Origin: CAWEWH01 sp963812775 | GTDB taxonomy: Bacteria > Pseudomonadota > Alphaproteobacteria > Rhizobiales > Beijerinckiaceae | NCBI GenBank assembly: GCA_963812775.1 | Contig: CAWEWH010000007.1 | Location: 310,001-374,000 of the forward strand | DNA: 64,000 bases | Direction of reading: 5' to 3' | Part shown: piece after piece, positions 1 to 8,056 of the stretch | Layout: every line of letters begins with the position of its first letter | Numbering within the stretch: the stretch's first letter is position 1 | The notes under the pieces: model-generated | Seen by the model: only the letters and a program-made list of their open reading frames with translations | What the model was told of the DNA's origin: nothing | Database searches by the model: none | Program-made: the position numbers and the translations under genes

Positions 1-589
1 GATAGTAGCGGCGCTTCGGCTTCTGCACGATGACGGGCTTCTTGACGATCACCGGCGGACCTTCCTTCACGTCCCCCGGCGGGCCTTCATTCACGGCCCC
101 GGGCGGGCCTTCCTTGACGACGGCGCCTTCCTTGATGGGTGGCCCGCCTTCCTTGACGGGCGGCCCGCCTTCCTTGACGGCAACGGCTCCCTTGGGCGGA
201 CCGCCGCCGGGCGCGATCTTGACGACTTTCCCGCCGGGCGGCGCCTTCTCGACCACCGGGGGTCCGCCCTTGGCTGCATCCTGGACAGGCTGGCCGGCCG
301 CACCCTGCTGCACGGCGACGCCTTGCTGGGCCGCCCCTTGCGGGGGTGCGCCTTGGCCTTGGGCTTGCTGGGCGCCGGCGCCCTGTGCGCCGCCTTGCGG
401 CGGGGCGCCCTGTTGCGCCTGCTGCGCGGCGCCGTCCTGAGCGGCAGCGCCCTGCCCAGCCCCGGCCGGGGCTTGCGGATCCACGGAAATCTGCCGGGTC
501 TTTTCACGCTGCTGAGCATCGGCGACGGAGCCGACCCCACACACCAATGCCAAGACGGCAAGGGCGCTCATGCAACTCGATATCCTCAT
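1..589 (-). CDS. Exported Pro/Gly/Gln-rich repeat protein, 3' end outside window
   Basis: The minus strand from an ATG at 589 reads into an N-terminus with a basic start, a hydrophobic stretch (ALAVLALVCGVGSVADAQ) and an Ala-x-Ala-like cleavage region, so it is probably secreted. It then becomes a low-complexity Gln/Gly/Ala/Pro segment (roughly residues 45-110), followed by four or five copies of a short Lys-Glu-Gly-Pro-Pro module and a Val-rich, Lys-rich stretch ending in KKPVIVQKPKRRY at the window edge. The C-terminal domain is outside, so function cannot be named; such linkers often precede an envelope domain. An inverted repeat (GGTTCGG at 611-617, CCGAACC at 639-645) lies just upstream and could be regulatory. 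An alternative start is the ATG at 571. Confidence 0.6.
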   Translation of the reverse strand, partial: MRISSCMSALAVLALVCGVGSVADAQQREKTRQISVDPQAPAGAGQGAAAQDGAAQQAQQGAPPQGGAQGAGAQQAQGQGAPPQGAAQQGVAVQQGAAGQPVQDAAKGGPPVVEKAPPGGKVVKIAPGGGPPKGAVAVKEGGPPVKEGGPPIKEGAVVKEGPPGAVNEGPPGDVKEGPPVIVKKPVIVQKPKRRYY

Positions 590-776
590 GTTTTTTCTCA
601 CGTTTTTGGTGGTTCGGCGCGCCGCGAGCGAATCTCGGCCGAACCAAGTGGAGGGGCCGCGTGGGATCATCATACCACGACCGGGGAGCCCGAGTCCGCT
701 CGTTAGGGTAGCGATGTCTCTACCGCAACTCTTTGGTCTCTTGCATGAGCCTGCGCACACTTTTCGGGATCATGCG

Positions 777-1118
777 TTAGCTCTTCTCCCACGGGCATTC
801 GAGCTTTCGGGTCGGCCGGGCCGCCTTGATTTTCTCGATGCGGTCCACGTCGCCGGGCTGCAGATAGCGCCCCCGTTCCATGATCTCGACAGCGTATTCC
901 TCATAGGAGAGGCCGATGCGCTCCGCCTTGTCGAGCCGGTGCAGCATCACTTCGCGCGACGGGCGCCGCCACGCCGCCCGATGCGCCCGGCGCCAATGAA
1001 AATAGGAGCCGGTCGGCCCTTCGCCCCATGCCGGGACATGCGGATCGTCGAGCGGTGGGCCGCCATTGTGACCAAGCCCGGCTCGGTCGGGTCGAGAGCG
1101 ATGCGCGTCGAGATTCAT
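777..1118 (-). CDS. Conserved hypothetical protein with GHNGGPPLDD motif
   Basis: A 113-residue reading frame with an N-terminal AGLGHNGGPPLDD motif (about residues 13-25), a signature I recognise from many small uncharacterised Hyphomicrobiales proteins, followed by an Arg/Trp-rich helix (HWRRAHRAAWRRP) and a second charged helical part (RLDKAERIGLSYEEYAVEIMERG). No signal peptide or membrane segment is visible. The start at 1118 is the first Met giving the motif near the N-terminus; the open frame extends upstream antisense-free into the neighbouring acetyltransferase gene, but that part has the composition of a shadow frame. Function is unknown; the basic C-terminal half could bind nucleic acid, which is only a guess. 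Confidence 0.6.
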   Translation of the reverse strand: MNLDAHRSRPDRAGLGHNGGPPLDDPHVPAWGEGPTGSYFHWRRAHRAAWRRPSREVMLHRLDKAERIGLSYEEYAVEIMERGRYLQPGDVDRIEKIKAARPTRKLECPWEKS

Positions 1119-1171
1119 TGGCCGAGCCCTATCATGGTTGGGTGAACACGCAATTCGGATGCCAATCTTGG

Positions 1172-1666
1172 CTACAGCGTCCGCACCATCAGCCGCGCAT
1201 CGGCGCCATAGCTCGCAAGCTTCGCCCGCAGCGGCTGGTCGGCCGTGGGGCGAAAACCGAGCCTCGTCCAGAAGGCGCCCGTGTCGTTGACTGAGATGAG
1301 GGTCATCGTCGCAAAGCCCGCCGCCGTCGCGTGCGCCAGCACGGCGACGATATCGGATGCGGCGCCCGCCCGCCGCGCCGGCTCGCGCACCGCCACGTCG
1401 TGGATGTAATAGGTGTCGGCGTTGGCCGGGATGCGGTTGAGCCGCGTATTGAGCGCCGGCGGACTGGCGCGCCGCCACGGATGGCTGATCGTGTAGCCGG
1501 CAAGCGCGCGGCCGCCTTCGAGCACGAAGCAGCCGGCGGCGTAGAGCTTCAGCCGCTCGGCCAGCACGGCGGCATCCTCGGGATGCGCCAGGTGAATCTC
1601 GGCCGCAATGGCCGCAACGCGCGGCAAGTCGCTCGCCGTCAGCGGACGCCAGGGCATCATCATCAA
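1172..1666 (-). CDS. GNAT-family N-acetyltransferase
   Basis: A 164-residue protein with the GNAT layout: an N-terminal LTASDLPRVAAIAAEIH strand-helix, a central YYIHDVAVREPARRAGAASDIVA segment corresponding to the beta4 strand plus the acetyl-CoA pyrophosphate loop, and a C-terminal SVNDTGAFWTRLGF motif typical of the beta5-alpha4 region. It would transfer an acetyl group from acetyl-CoA to an amine; the substrate cannot be read from the sequence. The start is a run of four Met codons (1666-1655), so the exact first residue is uncertain. It lies between a small hypothetical gene and gph, all on the minus strand, and may be cotranscribed with them. Confidence 0.8.
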   Translation of the reverse strand: MMMMPWRPLTASDLPRVAAIAAEIHLAHPEDAAVLAERLKLYAAGCFVLEGGRALAGYTISHPWRRASPPALNTRLNRIPANADTYYIHDVAVREPARRAGAASDIVAVLAHATAAGFATMTLISVNDTGAFWTRLGFRPTADQPLRAKLASYGADARLMVRTL

Positions 1667-1700
1667 GGATGGTCGGTGAATATCGCCGGCGAGGCAATCG

Positions 1701-2405
1701 TCAGGCGCGTAGCGCCTCGACGGGCGTGGCCGCTCTTTGCGCCAAGGTGCCCCGCACGGCCTCGTAGAGCTCGTCGAAATGGCTGATCACCACATCGGGC
1801 TGGAGGCGCGCCACCGGGATCTCGGTGTAGCCGAAATCGACGGCAATCACCGGCACGCCGGCCGCCCGCGCGGTGGCGATGTCGGTGCCGGAATCCCCGA
1901 CCATCACGGCCGTTGCGAGATCGCCGCCGGCCCGCGCGATGGTCGCCGTGAGATGGCGCGGATCGGGCTTCTTGAACCGAAACGTGTCGCCGCCGCAGAC
2001 GGCGGAGAAGCGCTCGGCGATGCCGAGCGCCCGCATCAGCGCGAGCGACAGGCTCTCGAGCTTGTTGGTGCACACCGCAAGCCGCCAACCGTCGCGCAGG
2101 AAGCGCTCGAGCGCCGCCTCGGCGCCCGGAAAGAGCCGCGTCTCGTGGGCGATATGCGCCGTGTAACGGCTGAGGAACCGCTCGTAGAGGGCATCGATGC
2201 GGGCGCTTGGCGGCGTCTCGCCGTTGGCGGCAAGGCCCCGCTCCAGGAGCGCCCGCGCGCCGGCGCCGATCATCGGGCGGATATCGTCGAGCCGGATCGG
2301 AGCCAGCCCTTCTTCGGCCAGCACGAAATTGAGCGTCGCGCCGAGATCGGGGGCGGTGTCGGCCAGCGTTCCGTCGAGATCGAGCACAAGCGTGGGGTAG
2401 GCCAT
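1701..2405 (-). CDS. gph: Phosphoglycolate phosphatase (HAD superfamily)
   Basis: A 234-residue HAD hydrolase. Motif I is LDLDGTLADT at residues 7-16 (nucleophile Asp plus the DxDGT acid/base Asp), followed by a helical cap domain; motif II is in VCTNKLES; the Lys of motif III is in FKKPDP, and motif IV is VMVGDSGTD. This combination matches Gph, which dephosphorylates 2-phosphoglycolate, made by Rubisco oxygenation or released from DNA 3' ends. Length matches the family. It lies upstream of the rpiA region, a neighbourhood of central carbon genes. Related HAD phosphatases with other small substrates share these motifs, so the exact substrate is assigned from overall similarity rather than from a diagnostic residue. 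Confidence 0.85.
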   Translation of the reverse strand: MAYPTLVLDLDGTLADTAPDLGATLNFVLAEEGLAPIRLDDIRPMIGAGARALLERGLAANGETPPSARIDALYERFLSRYTAHIAHETRLFPGAEAALERFLRDGWRLAVCTNKLESLSLALMRALGIAERFSAVCGGDTFRFKKPDPRHLTATIARAGGDLATAVMVGDSGTDIATARAAGVPVIAVDFGYTEIPVARLQPDVVISHFDELYEAVRGTLAQRAATPVEALRA

Positions 2406-2495
2406 TAATTCCCTCTAGCCGAAGCCAGTGCGCTGAACAATGCCGTTCAAAGCCTTACAATCGCGTCAACAATTCGCTTACCGCCGGACCCCGCC

Positions 2496-2864
2496 ATGAT
2501 CAGCTTCCGCTTCGCCGCATTCGCGTGCCTCGCCAGCCTCTTAGGCGTGTCCGCCGCGTTGCCCGCCTCGATTTACCAGTTCGTTCCGTCGCCGCAGGTC
2601 GATCTCAACCGCATTTACCGGATCGAGCGCGCCACCGGCGAGATGGCCGCCTGCCAGTACGGCCTGAAGGAAGGCACGGTAGGGGTCACGTTCTGCTATC
2701 CGGCCGGGGAGGGGGCAGGCCCGCAGGCCCCCGGCGAGTACGGCCTCATCGCCTCCAAGCACGAGCGTGAGGGCGGCATCTTCCGCGTCAATCACCGCAC
2801 CGGCGAGATGAGCATCTGCTATGTCTACATCGACAAGGTGGTTTGCACCCCGCCTGCCAGATAG
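2496..2864 (+). CDS. Exported hypothetical protein
   Basis: A 122-residue protein starting with MISFRFAAFACLASLLGVSA, a clear Sec signal peptide with an Ala-rich cleavage region near residue 24. The mature part has two similar halves: YRIERATGEMAACQYG and FRVNHRTGEMSICYVY, each an aromatic/Arg-Thr-Gly-Glu-Met-x-x-Cys motif. They look like an internally duplicated beta-strand pair with paired Cys residues, which would suit a small periplasmic protein stabilised by disulfides. I do not recognise a named family. It is divergent from gph and ends 97 bp before gabD, with a nested inverted repeat in between. Confidence 0.7.
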   Translation: MISFRFAAFACLASLLGVSAALPASIYQFVPSPQVDLNRIYRIERATGEMAACQYGLKEGTVGVTFCYPAGEGAGPQAPGEYGLIASKHEREGGIFRVNHRTGEMSICYVYIDKVVCTPPAR

Positions 2865-2869
2865 CCAGT

Positions 2870-2951
2870 GGTCAGCAATCGGCAATCGGATAGAACCAGG
2901 AGAGACGAACGTCTCTTCTGATCACTGACATCTGGTTCCTGATCCCTGACC
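2870..2951. repeat. Triple nested inverted repeat before gabD
   Basis: Three concentric inverted pairs: GGTCAG (2870-2875) with CTGACC (2946-2951); GAACCAG (2893-2899) with CTGGTTC (2932-2938); and a tight inner hairpin AGAGACG-AA-CGTCTCT (2901-2916). Together they make an 82-bp element able to form a long imperfect cruciform or RNA stem. It fills almost the whole gap between the exported protein and gabD. It could be a dispersed palindromic repeat, a terminator for the upstream gene or an attenuation structure; there is no clean T-run. Confidence 0.6.
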
Positions 2952-2961
2952 GGAGGCGCCC

Positions 2962-4410
2962 ATGCAGCTCAAGGACCAATCGCTTCTCGTCGAGCGCTGC
3001 CTGATCGGCGGCAAATGGGTCGGCACGCCGGCCGATCCCATCCACAATCCCGCCACCGGCGAATTGATCGCCAAGGTCCCGCATGGCGGCGCCGCCGACG
3101 CGAAGGCGGCGGTGGAGAACGCGGAGGCAGCCTTCAAGCCCTGGGCGAAGAAGACGGCCAAGGAGCGCTCGGCGATCCTGCGCAAGTGGGCCGACCTCGT
3201 CCTCGCCAATACCGACGATATCGGCCTCATCATGACGAGCGAGCAGGGCAAGCCGTTGGCCGAGGCCAAGGGCGAGGTCGCCTATGCGGCCTCGTTCATC
3301 GAGTTTTTCGCCGAGGAGGGAAAGCGCATCTACGGCGAGACCATTCCCTCGCCCTGGCCCGGCGCGCGCATCCTTGTCGCCAAGGAGCCCATCGGCGTCA
3401 TGGCGGCGATCACGCCGTGGAATTTCCCCGCCGCCATGATCACGCGAAAGGTGTCGCCGGCGCTGGCGGCGGGTTGCACTGCGGTGGTCAAGCCGGCCCC
3501 CGAGACGCCACTCACCGCGCTGGCGCTTGCGGTGCTCGCCGAGCGCGCCGGCATCCCGCCGGGCGTGCTCAATGTCTTGACCGGCGACGCACCGGCCATC
3601 GGCAAGGTGATGACCGAGCATCCGGCCGTGCGCTTCGTCGGCTTCACGGGCTCAACCGAGGTGGGCAAGCTCTTGATGCGGCAAGCCTCCTCGAGCGTGA
3701 AGAAGGTCGGCCTCGAGCTCGGCGGCAACGCGCCCTTCATCGTCTTCGACGACGCCGACATCGATGCCGCCGTCGAAGGCGCCATCGCCTCGAAATTCCG
3801 CAACACCGGCCAGACCTGCGTGTGCGCCAATCGCATCTACGCCCAGGACAAGATCTATGAAGAGTTCGTCGGCAAGCTCGCCAAGAAGGTCATCGAGCTG
3901 AAGGTCGGCAACGGCGTCGAGGTGGGCGTGGTGCAGGGCCCGCTGATCACCATGGAGGCGGTCGAGAAGGTCGAGCGCCACATCAGCGATGCGCTGGCGC
4001 AGGGCGCCAAGGTGGTGGTCGGCGGCAAGCGGCACGCGCTCGGCCGCACCTTCTTCGAGCCGACCGTGCTTGCCAATGTCAGCACCAAGATGCTGATCAC
4101 CAAGGAGGAGACGTTCGGCCCCGTTGCCCCGGTCTATCGCTTCAAGGACGAGGACGACGCGGTGGCCCAGGCCAACGCCACGTCCTATGGGCTCGCCGCC
4201 TATTTCTACGCCCGCGATGTCGGCCGCGTCTTTCGCGTCGCCGAGGCGCTGGAATACGGCATGGTTGGCGTCAATTCCGGCGTCATCTCCACCGAGGTCG
4301 CGCCCTTCGGCGGCGTCAAGGAGTCCGGGCTCGGCCGCGAGGGCTCCCACCACGGCATCGAGGAATTCGTCGAACTCAAATACATGCTGATCGCGGGCCT
4401 CGGCGGGTGA
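2962..4410 (+). CDS. gabD: NAD(P)-dependent succinate-semialdehyde dehydrogenase
   Basis: A 482-residue aldehyde dehydrogenase. It shows the family order: the cofactor-binding region with TPWNFPAAMITRK, the FTGSTEVGKLL Rossmann turn, the catalytic Glu in LELGGNAPFIVFDDAD (about residue 250), the catalytic Cys in NTGQTCVCANRIY (about residue 285) and a C-terminal PFGGVKESGLGREGS oligomerisation segment. These match GabD, which oxidises succinate semialdehyde to succinate at the end of the GABA shunt. An adjacent second Cys (TCVC) is seen in many GabD enzymes. The stop codon overlaps the GTG start of rpiA by 4 bp, so the two are translationally coupled. Confidence 0.88.
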   Translation: MQLKDQSLLVERCLIGGKWVGTPADPIHNPATGELIAKVPHGGAADAKAAVENAEAAFKPWAKKTAKERSAILRKWADLVLANTDDIGLIMTSEQGKPLAEAKGEVAYAASFIEFFAEEGKRIYGETIPSPWPGARILVAKEPIGVMAAITPWNFPAAMITRKVSPALAAGCTAVVKPAPETPLTALALAVLAERAGIPPGVLNVLTGDAPAIGKVMTEHPAVRFVGFTGSTEVGKLLMRQASSSVKKVGLELGGNAPFIVFDDADIDAAVEGAIASKFRNTGQTCVCANRIYAQDKIYEEFVGKLAKKVIELKVGNGVEVGVVQGPLITMEAVEKVERHISDALAQGAKVVVGGKRHALGRTFFEPTVLANVSTKMLITKEETFGPVAPVYRFKDEDDAVAQANATSYGLAAYFYARDVGRVFRVAEALEYGMVGVNSGVISTEVAPFGGVKESGLGREGSHHGIEEFVELKYMLIAGLGG

Positions 4411-5108
4411 GCTCCGAAGACCTGAAGCGCGCTGCCGCGGCGCGTGCGATTGAGTGCGTGCGTGACGGCATGTGCATCGGACTGGGCACCGGGTCGACCG
4501 CCAAGCACTTCGTCGCGCTGCTCGGCAAGCGCGTGCGCGCCGGGCTCAAGGTCGAGGGCGTCCCGACCTCCGAGGCGACGCGCCTGCAGGCGGAGCAGGC
4601 GGGCATCGCGCTCACCAGCCTCGATCTGACGCCACGGCTCGATCTCACGGTCGACGGTGCCGACGAGATCGACGACAGGCTGCGCTTGATCAAGGGCGGC
4701 GGCGGCGCGCTCTTGCGCGAGAAGATCGTTGCCGCGGCGAGCGACCACATGATCGTGATCGCCGATCAATCCAAGCGTGTCGACATGCTGGGGCGCTTTC
4801 CGCTGCCCATCGAAGTCGTGCCGTTCGGGCTCGGCGCCACGCAACGCACCGTCGCGGCGGCCGTGGAGCGGCTTTCGCTTTCCGGCGCCATTCGCCTGCG
4901 AACGATCGATGGCGGCCGTCCTTTCGTCACAGATAGCGGGCATTTCATCCTCGATGCCGCCTTCGGCCGCATCCCCGAGCCCGAGAGGCTTGCCGACGCC
5001 TTGGCGCGCATACCCGGCGTGGTCGAGCACGGCCTTTTTCTCGGGCTCGCCGGCGGTGCCGTCCTTGCTTCCCCGGAGGGGCTCGTCGAATTGGGTCAAC
5101 TCTGCTAA
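4407..5108 (+). CDS. rpiA: Ribose-5-phosphate isomerase A
   Basis: A 233-residue protein with the RpiA motifs: GLGTGSTAKHF near residue 25, VDGADEID near residue 80 with the catalytic Asp pair, and KGGGGALLREK near residue 95 with the catalytic Lys/Glu. It interconverts ribose 5-phosphate and ribulose 5-phosphate in the non-oxidative pentose phosphate pathway. Translation starts at the GTG at 4407 that shares four bases with the gabD stop, so it is probably translated by coupling. The length is the usual one. A DUF2059 gene follows 26 bp later on the same strand, an arrangement I associate with Hyphomicrobiales genomes. Confidence 0.92.
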   Translation: MSSEDLKRAAAARAIECVRDGMCIGLGTGSTAKHFVALLGKRVRAGLKVEGVPTSEATRLQAEQAGIALTSLDLTPRLDLTVDGADEIDDRLRLIKGGGGALLREKIVAAASDHMIVIADQSKRVDMLGRFPLPIEVVPFGLGATQRTVAAAVERLSLSGAIRLRTIDGGRPFVTDSGHFILDAAFGRIPEPERLADALARIPGVVEHGLFLGLAGGAVLASPEGLVELGQLC

Positions 5109-5134
5109 GAGCCGCCAAATTCCTGGAGAACGCG

Positions 5135-5669
5135 ATGTTTCATGTCCGTACGCTGATTGCCGTCGTGGCGCTGGCCAGCCTCGCTGGCCCCGGTCAGGCG
5201 CAACAGCCCGCGCAGGGGCAGCAGCCTGCACAAGCTCAGCAATCGGCGCCGAAGACGCCCGCGCATCTGGAAGCGGCGCGCGTCGTCGTCGTGGCGTCCG
5301 GTATTTCCCGCTCGTTCGACGCCATGATCCCCGGCTTCGTGCAGCAGGTTCGCCGCGTCACGGTCACGCGCCCCGATCTGGCCAAGGATCTGGAGGAAGT
5401 GATTGCCAAGGTGTCGCCGGAGTTCGAGAAGACCAAGCAGGAGCTGATCGAGGCGGCCGCCAGGGTCTATGCGGAACGCTTGAGCGAAGCGGAGCTGAAG
5501 GAACGTCGGCGCGTTCTTCAACTCGGCGTCCGGCAAGCGTTACGTGGACGCGCAGCCTCTCGTCATCAACGACATGTACGCGCAAGTCGAGGCCTGGAGC
5601 CAGAAGACCTCCGCGGCACTGGTCGAGCGCATCCGCGCCGAGATGCGCGCACGCGGCAAGCAGTTCTGA
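5135..5669 (+). pseudogene. DUF2059 exported protein, disrupted by a +1 frameshift
   Basis: The first frame gives a signal peptide (MFHVRTLIAVVALASLAGPGQA), a Gln-rich linker and the start of a DUF2059 domain up to RLSEAELKE. Directly after this, near base 5504, the homologous continuation lies one base on: VGAFFNSASGKRYVDAQP through ERIRAEMRARGKQF and a stop at 5667-5669. Removing one base restores a normal protein of about 177 residues; without it the first frame runs on as non-homologous Arg-rich sequence to 5746. DUF2059 proteins are small periplasmic proteins of unknown role. The cause may be true mutation or a one-base sequence error. The intact 3' frame argues the damage is recent or artefactual. 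Confidence 0.75.
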
Positions 5670-5681
5670 ACGGTCGTCGGG

Positions 5682-6674
5682 CTAGGGTTGGCGCACGAAG
5701 CCGATGGACTTCAGCGCTGCGCCGACGCGTGCCTCTTCCTGCTTGAGGAAAGCCGCGAAGGCGTCGCTCGACAGATAGGCGTCGTCCCAGCGCCGCGCCT
5801 TGAGCGCGCTTGACCAGGATGGCGAGGCGACCATCTTGTCGACGGTCCCGGACAGCGCCTTGCGCTGCTCCTCGCTGATGCCCGGCGCGGCGACGACGCC
5901 GCGCCAATTCACCACGTCAACGTCGATGCCCTGCTCCTTGAGCGTCGGGGCGTCGATGATAGCCGAACGGTCACGGCTGGTGATGCCGAGGACGCGCAGC
6001 TTGCCGGCGGCGATCAACTCGCCGAGCTCGCCGTAGTTCGACACGCCGACGGTGACTTGATTGTTGACGACCGCGGCCGCGACCTCGCCCGTGCCGATGA
6101 ACGGGATGTAGTTGAGCTTCGTCGTGTCGACGCCCATCGCCTTGGCGATCAGCGCCACGATCACGTGGTCGATGCCGCCGGCGAGTCCGCCCGCCCAGCT
6201 GACCTTCACCGGATCCTTCTTCAGCGCCTCCGCCAGGTCGTTGATGTTCTGGATGGGGGATGCGGCCGGTACAACCACCACTCCCGCTTCCGCCGTCAAT
6301 CGGGCAATGGGCGTCACGTCGCCAAGGGTGACGGGTGAGCGGTTGACGGCGAGCGCTCCCACCATGAACACGCCGGTGACCAGAAGCTGCTTGTCGTCGC
6401 CGCGCGAATACTTGATGAACTTCGAGAGTCCAGTGGTGCCGCCATTGCCGGGCGCGTTCACGATCTCGACGCGCTCTGCGAGCCCGGCTGACGTCAGCGC
6501 GGCCTGCATGGCATATGCAGTCTTGTCCCAGCCGCTGCCGGGCGGCGAGGGTGCTGTGATCGTAAGCGTCTGGGCCATGGCGACAGCGGCGACGCCATGT
6601 ACCCCCCCAGCCACGGCGAGCCCATGCAGGAAGGCCCGCACGATCCACGCCATCGAACACCTCCCGCTCCGCAA
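5682..6674 (-). CDS. Tripartite tricarboxylate transporter substrate-binding protein (Bug/TctC family)
   Basis: A 330-residue periplasmic binding protein. It has an N-terminal signal sequence (cleavage plausible after AAVAMAQ), the early PSPPGSGWDKTAYAMQ ligand-loop region, the KVSWAGGLAGGIDHV segment and the NYGELGELIAAGKLRVLGI stretch, all typical of Bug receptors. These capture carboxylates and feed a TctAB permease. No tctA or tctB is next to it, so it is an orphan receptor, which is common in Hyphomicrobiales and Burkholderiales. It converges on the DUF2059 gene with only 12 bp between stops. Met8 (MAWIVRAFLHG) is an alternative start giving a more typical signal peptide. The ligand is unknown. 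Confidence 0.85.
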   Translation of the reverse strand: MRSGRCSMAWIVRAFLHGLAVAGGVHGVAAVAMAQTLTITAPSPPGSGWDKTAYAMQAALTSAGLAERVEIVNAPGNGGTTGLSKFIKYSRGDDKQLLVTGVFMVGALAVNRSPVTLGDVTPIARLTAEAGVVVVPAASPIQNINDLAEALKKDPVKVSWAGGLAGGIDHVIVALIAKAMGVDTTKLNYIPFIGTGEVAAAVVNNQVTVGVSNYGELGELIAAGKLRVLGITSRDRSAIIDAPTLKEQGIDVDVVNWRGVVAAPGISEEQRKALSGTVDKMVASPSWSSALKARRWDDAYLSSDAFAAFLKQEEARVGAALKSIGFVRQP

Positions 6675-6799
6675 CGCGGTTCTCTCGACCGCTTACGCTA
6701 AACCGTAATGGTTAGCTTAAAATGTGCAACATGCCCCGACTTTATGACCCGGCGGCAATGACGTAGAGAGCCTGCCATGGGCGGGGCTGGAACGGCTGA

Positions 6800-8056
6800 A
6801 TGTCGATGACCGCAAGGGGCACCGGGGCCTTTGCGGCCACCGTTCACGCCCGCCGTCTGCGCGATTGGGCTTTTCTCATTCTGGCCCTCTTGCCGGCCTT
6901 CATGGCGCTGGCCAGCCGCTCAGCCCCCACAATCGTTGCGGTTGCCGCCGGGCTTGCCGTTCTGGCTGCCCTTGTGGGTGCCGAGCGAGGCGATTTCGCG
7001 GCGGACATACGACGGCATCTGAACGGGCGCATGGGCCGCCTCGCCGGCGCATTCGTGGCGCTGGCCATCTTTTCCCTCGCCTGGAGCGCCCACACCCGCG
7101 TCACGCTCTTGGCGCTCGGCGAAGCGCTGGGCTCGGCGCTCGCCGGCTTCGCGCTCGTTGCGGCGTTGGAGCGTGTGGCGCCGCCGCGATGGTTCCTTGT
7201 GGTTGTGGCGGCGGCCTTCGCGGCTGCCGCCGTCATCGTCGTGGCCGAGCTTTCGACCGGTATGGCGCTCCGGCATCGCCTCGGCGCCGAGGCGCCGGCC
7301 CATATTTTCAATCGCACCGTGATCACGCTCCTTGTTCTCTTTTGGCCGCTCGCCATCATGTTCGTCAGGCGCGGCCTGAAGCCGGTGGCTCTCATCCTCG
7401 GCATTTTCCTGGTGATCGCCGTGCTGCGCGCACATTCGGGCGCCGCCATGCTCGGCCTTGCGGCGGCTGCCGCCGTCTACGGCCTGACACGCGTCGCGCG
7501 CGGCGTGGCGCTGGGGCTTGTCGGCACCGTACTAGCGCTCGCCCTGGTGCTGGCGCCCGTCAAAGGAGAGCTCGCCGACAGCGTCCTGCCGACACGCTTC
7601 GTCGAGCTGCTGGCGCCGGCGCATGCGCGCGACCGCATCGAGATCTGGCAGAGCTTTGGCGAGGCGATCCGCCACCGGCCGCTCATCGGCACCGGCTTCG
7701 GCACCTCGGTCGCCCTGGCCGGCGACCCTGTCGCGGCGGAAGTGCCGGGGGGCAAGCGGCGCGTCCTGCTCGGCGTCGGCCACGCGCACGATCAGGTCCT
7801 GCAAATTTGGACCGAGCTCGGTGCCATCGGCGCGCTGCTTGCCGCGGCCATGGCGGCGCTCACCATGCGTTGGTTGTGGCGGCTGCCAGCGTCGGCGCTG
7901 GCGCCGCGCCTTGCCTGCCTCACAGCCGTCACGGCGATCGCCGTCGTCGGCCATGGCGCCTGGCAGGGTTGGTGGATTGCCATCCTGGGCGTCGCCATAT
8001 TGCTGTTTCGCCTCGCCGGCGACACTGAAGAGGAGCCCGCCCATGGCCGACCATGA
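6800..8056 (+). CDS. O-antigen ligase / Wzy-like polytopic membrane protein
   Basis: A 418-residue, strongly hydrophobic protein with about ten predicted membrane segments and one larger extracytoplasmic loop (about residues 245-330). That loop contains RDRIEIWQSFGEAIRHRPLIGTGFG and a GHAHDQVLQIWTELG motif, the His-containing signature of the Wzy_C / O-antigen ligase superfamily, which joins polymerised glycans to lipid A core or to other acceptors. It could equally be a polymerase for exopolysaccharide. No glycosyltransferase genes are nearby, so the glycan is unknown. The 3' end overlaps the start of gor by 14 bp, so the two are likely one transcript, a functionally odd pairing. Confidence 0.78.
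   Translation: MSMTARGTGAFAATVHARRLRDWAFLILALLPAFMALASRSAPTIVAVAAGLAVLAALVGAERGDFAADIRRHLNGRMGRLAGAFVALAIFSLAWSAHTRVTLLALGEALGSALAGFALVAALERVAPPRWFLVVVAAAFAAAAVIVVAELSTGMALRHRLGAEAPAHIFNRTVITLLVLFWPLAIMFVRRGLKPVALILGIFLVIAVLRAHSGAAMLGLAAAAAVYGLTRVARGVALGLVGTVLALALVLAPVKGELADSVLPTRFVELLAPAHARDRIEIWQSFGEAIRHRPLIGTGFGTSVALAGDPVAAEVPGGKRRVLLGVGHAHDQVLQIWTELGAIGALLAAAMAALTMRWLWRLPASALAPRLACLTAVTAIAVVGHGAWQGWWIAILGVAILLFRLAGDTEEEPAHGRP

Noticed and set aside
1303..1697. N-terminal extension of the 777-1118 gene through the acetyltransferase region
   Set aside because: The extension overlaps the GNAT gene on the same strand in another frame and is Arg-rich shadow sequence.
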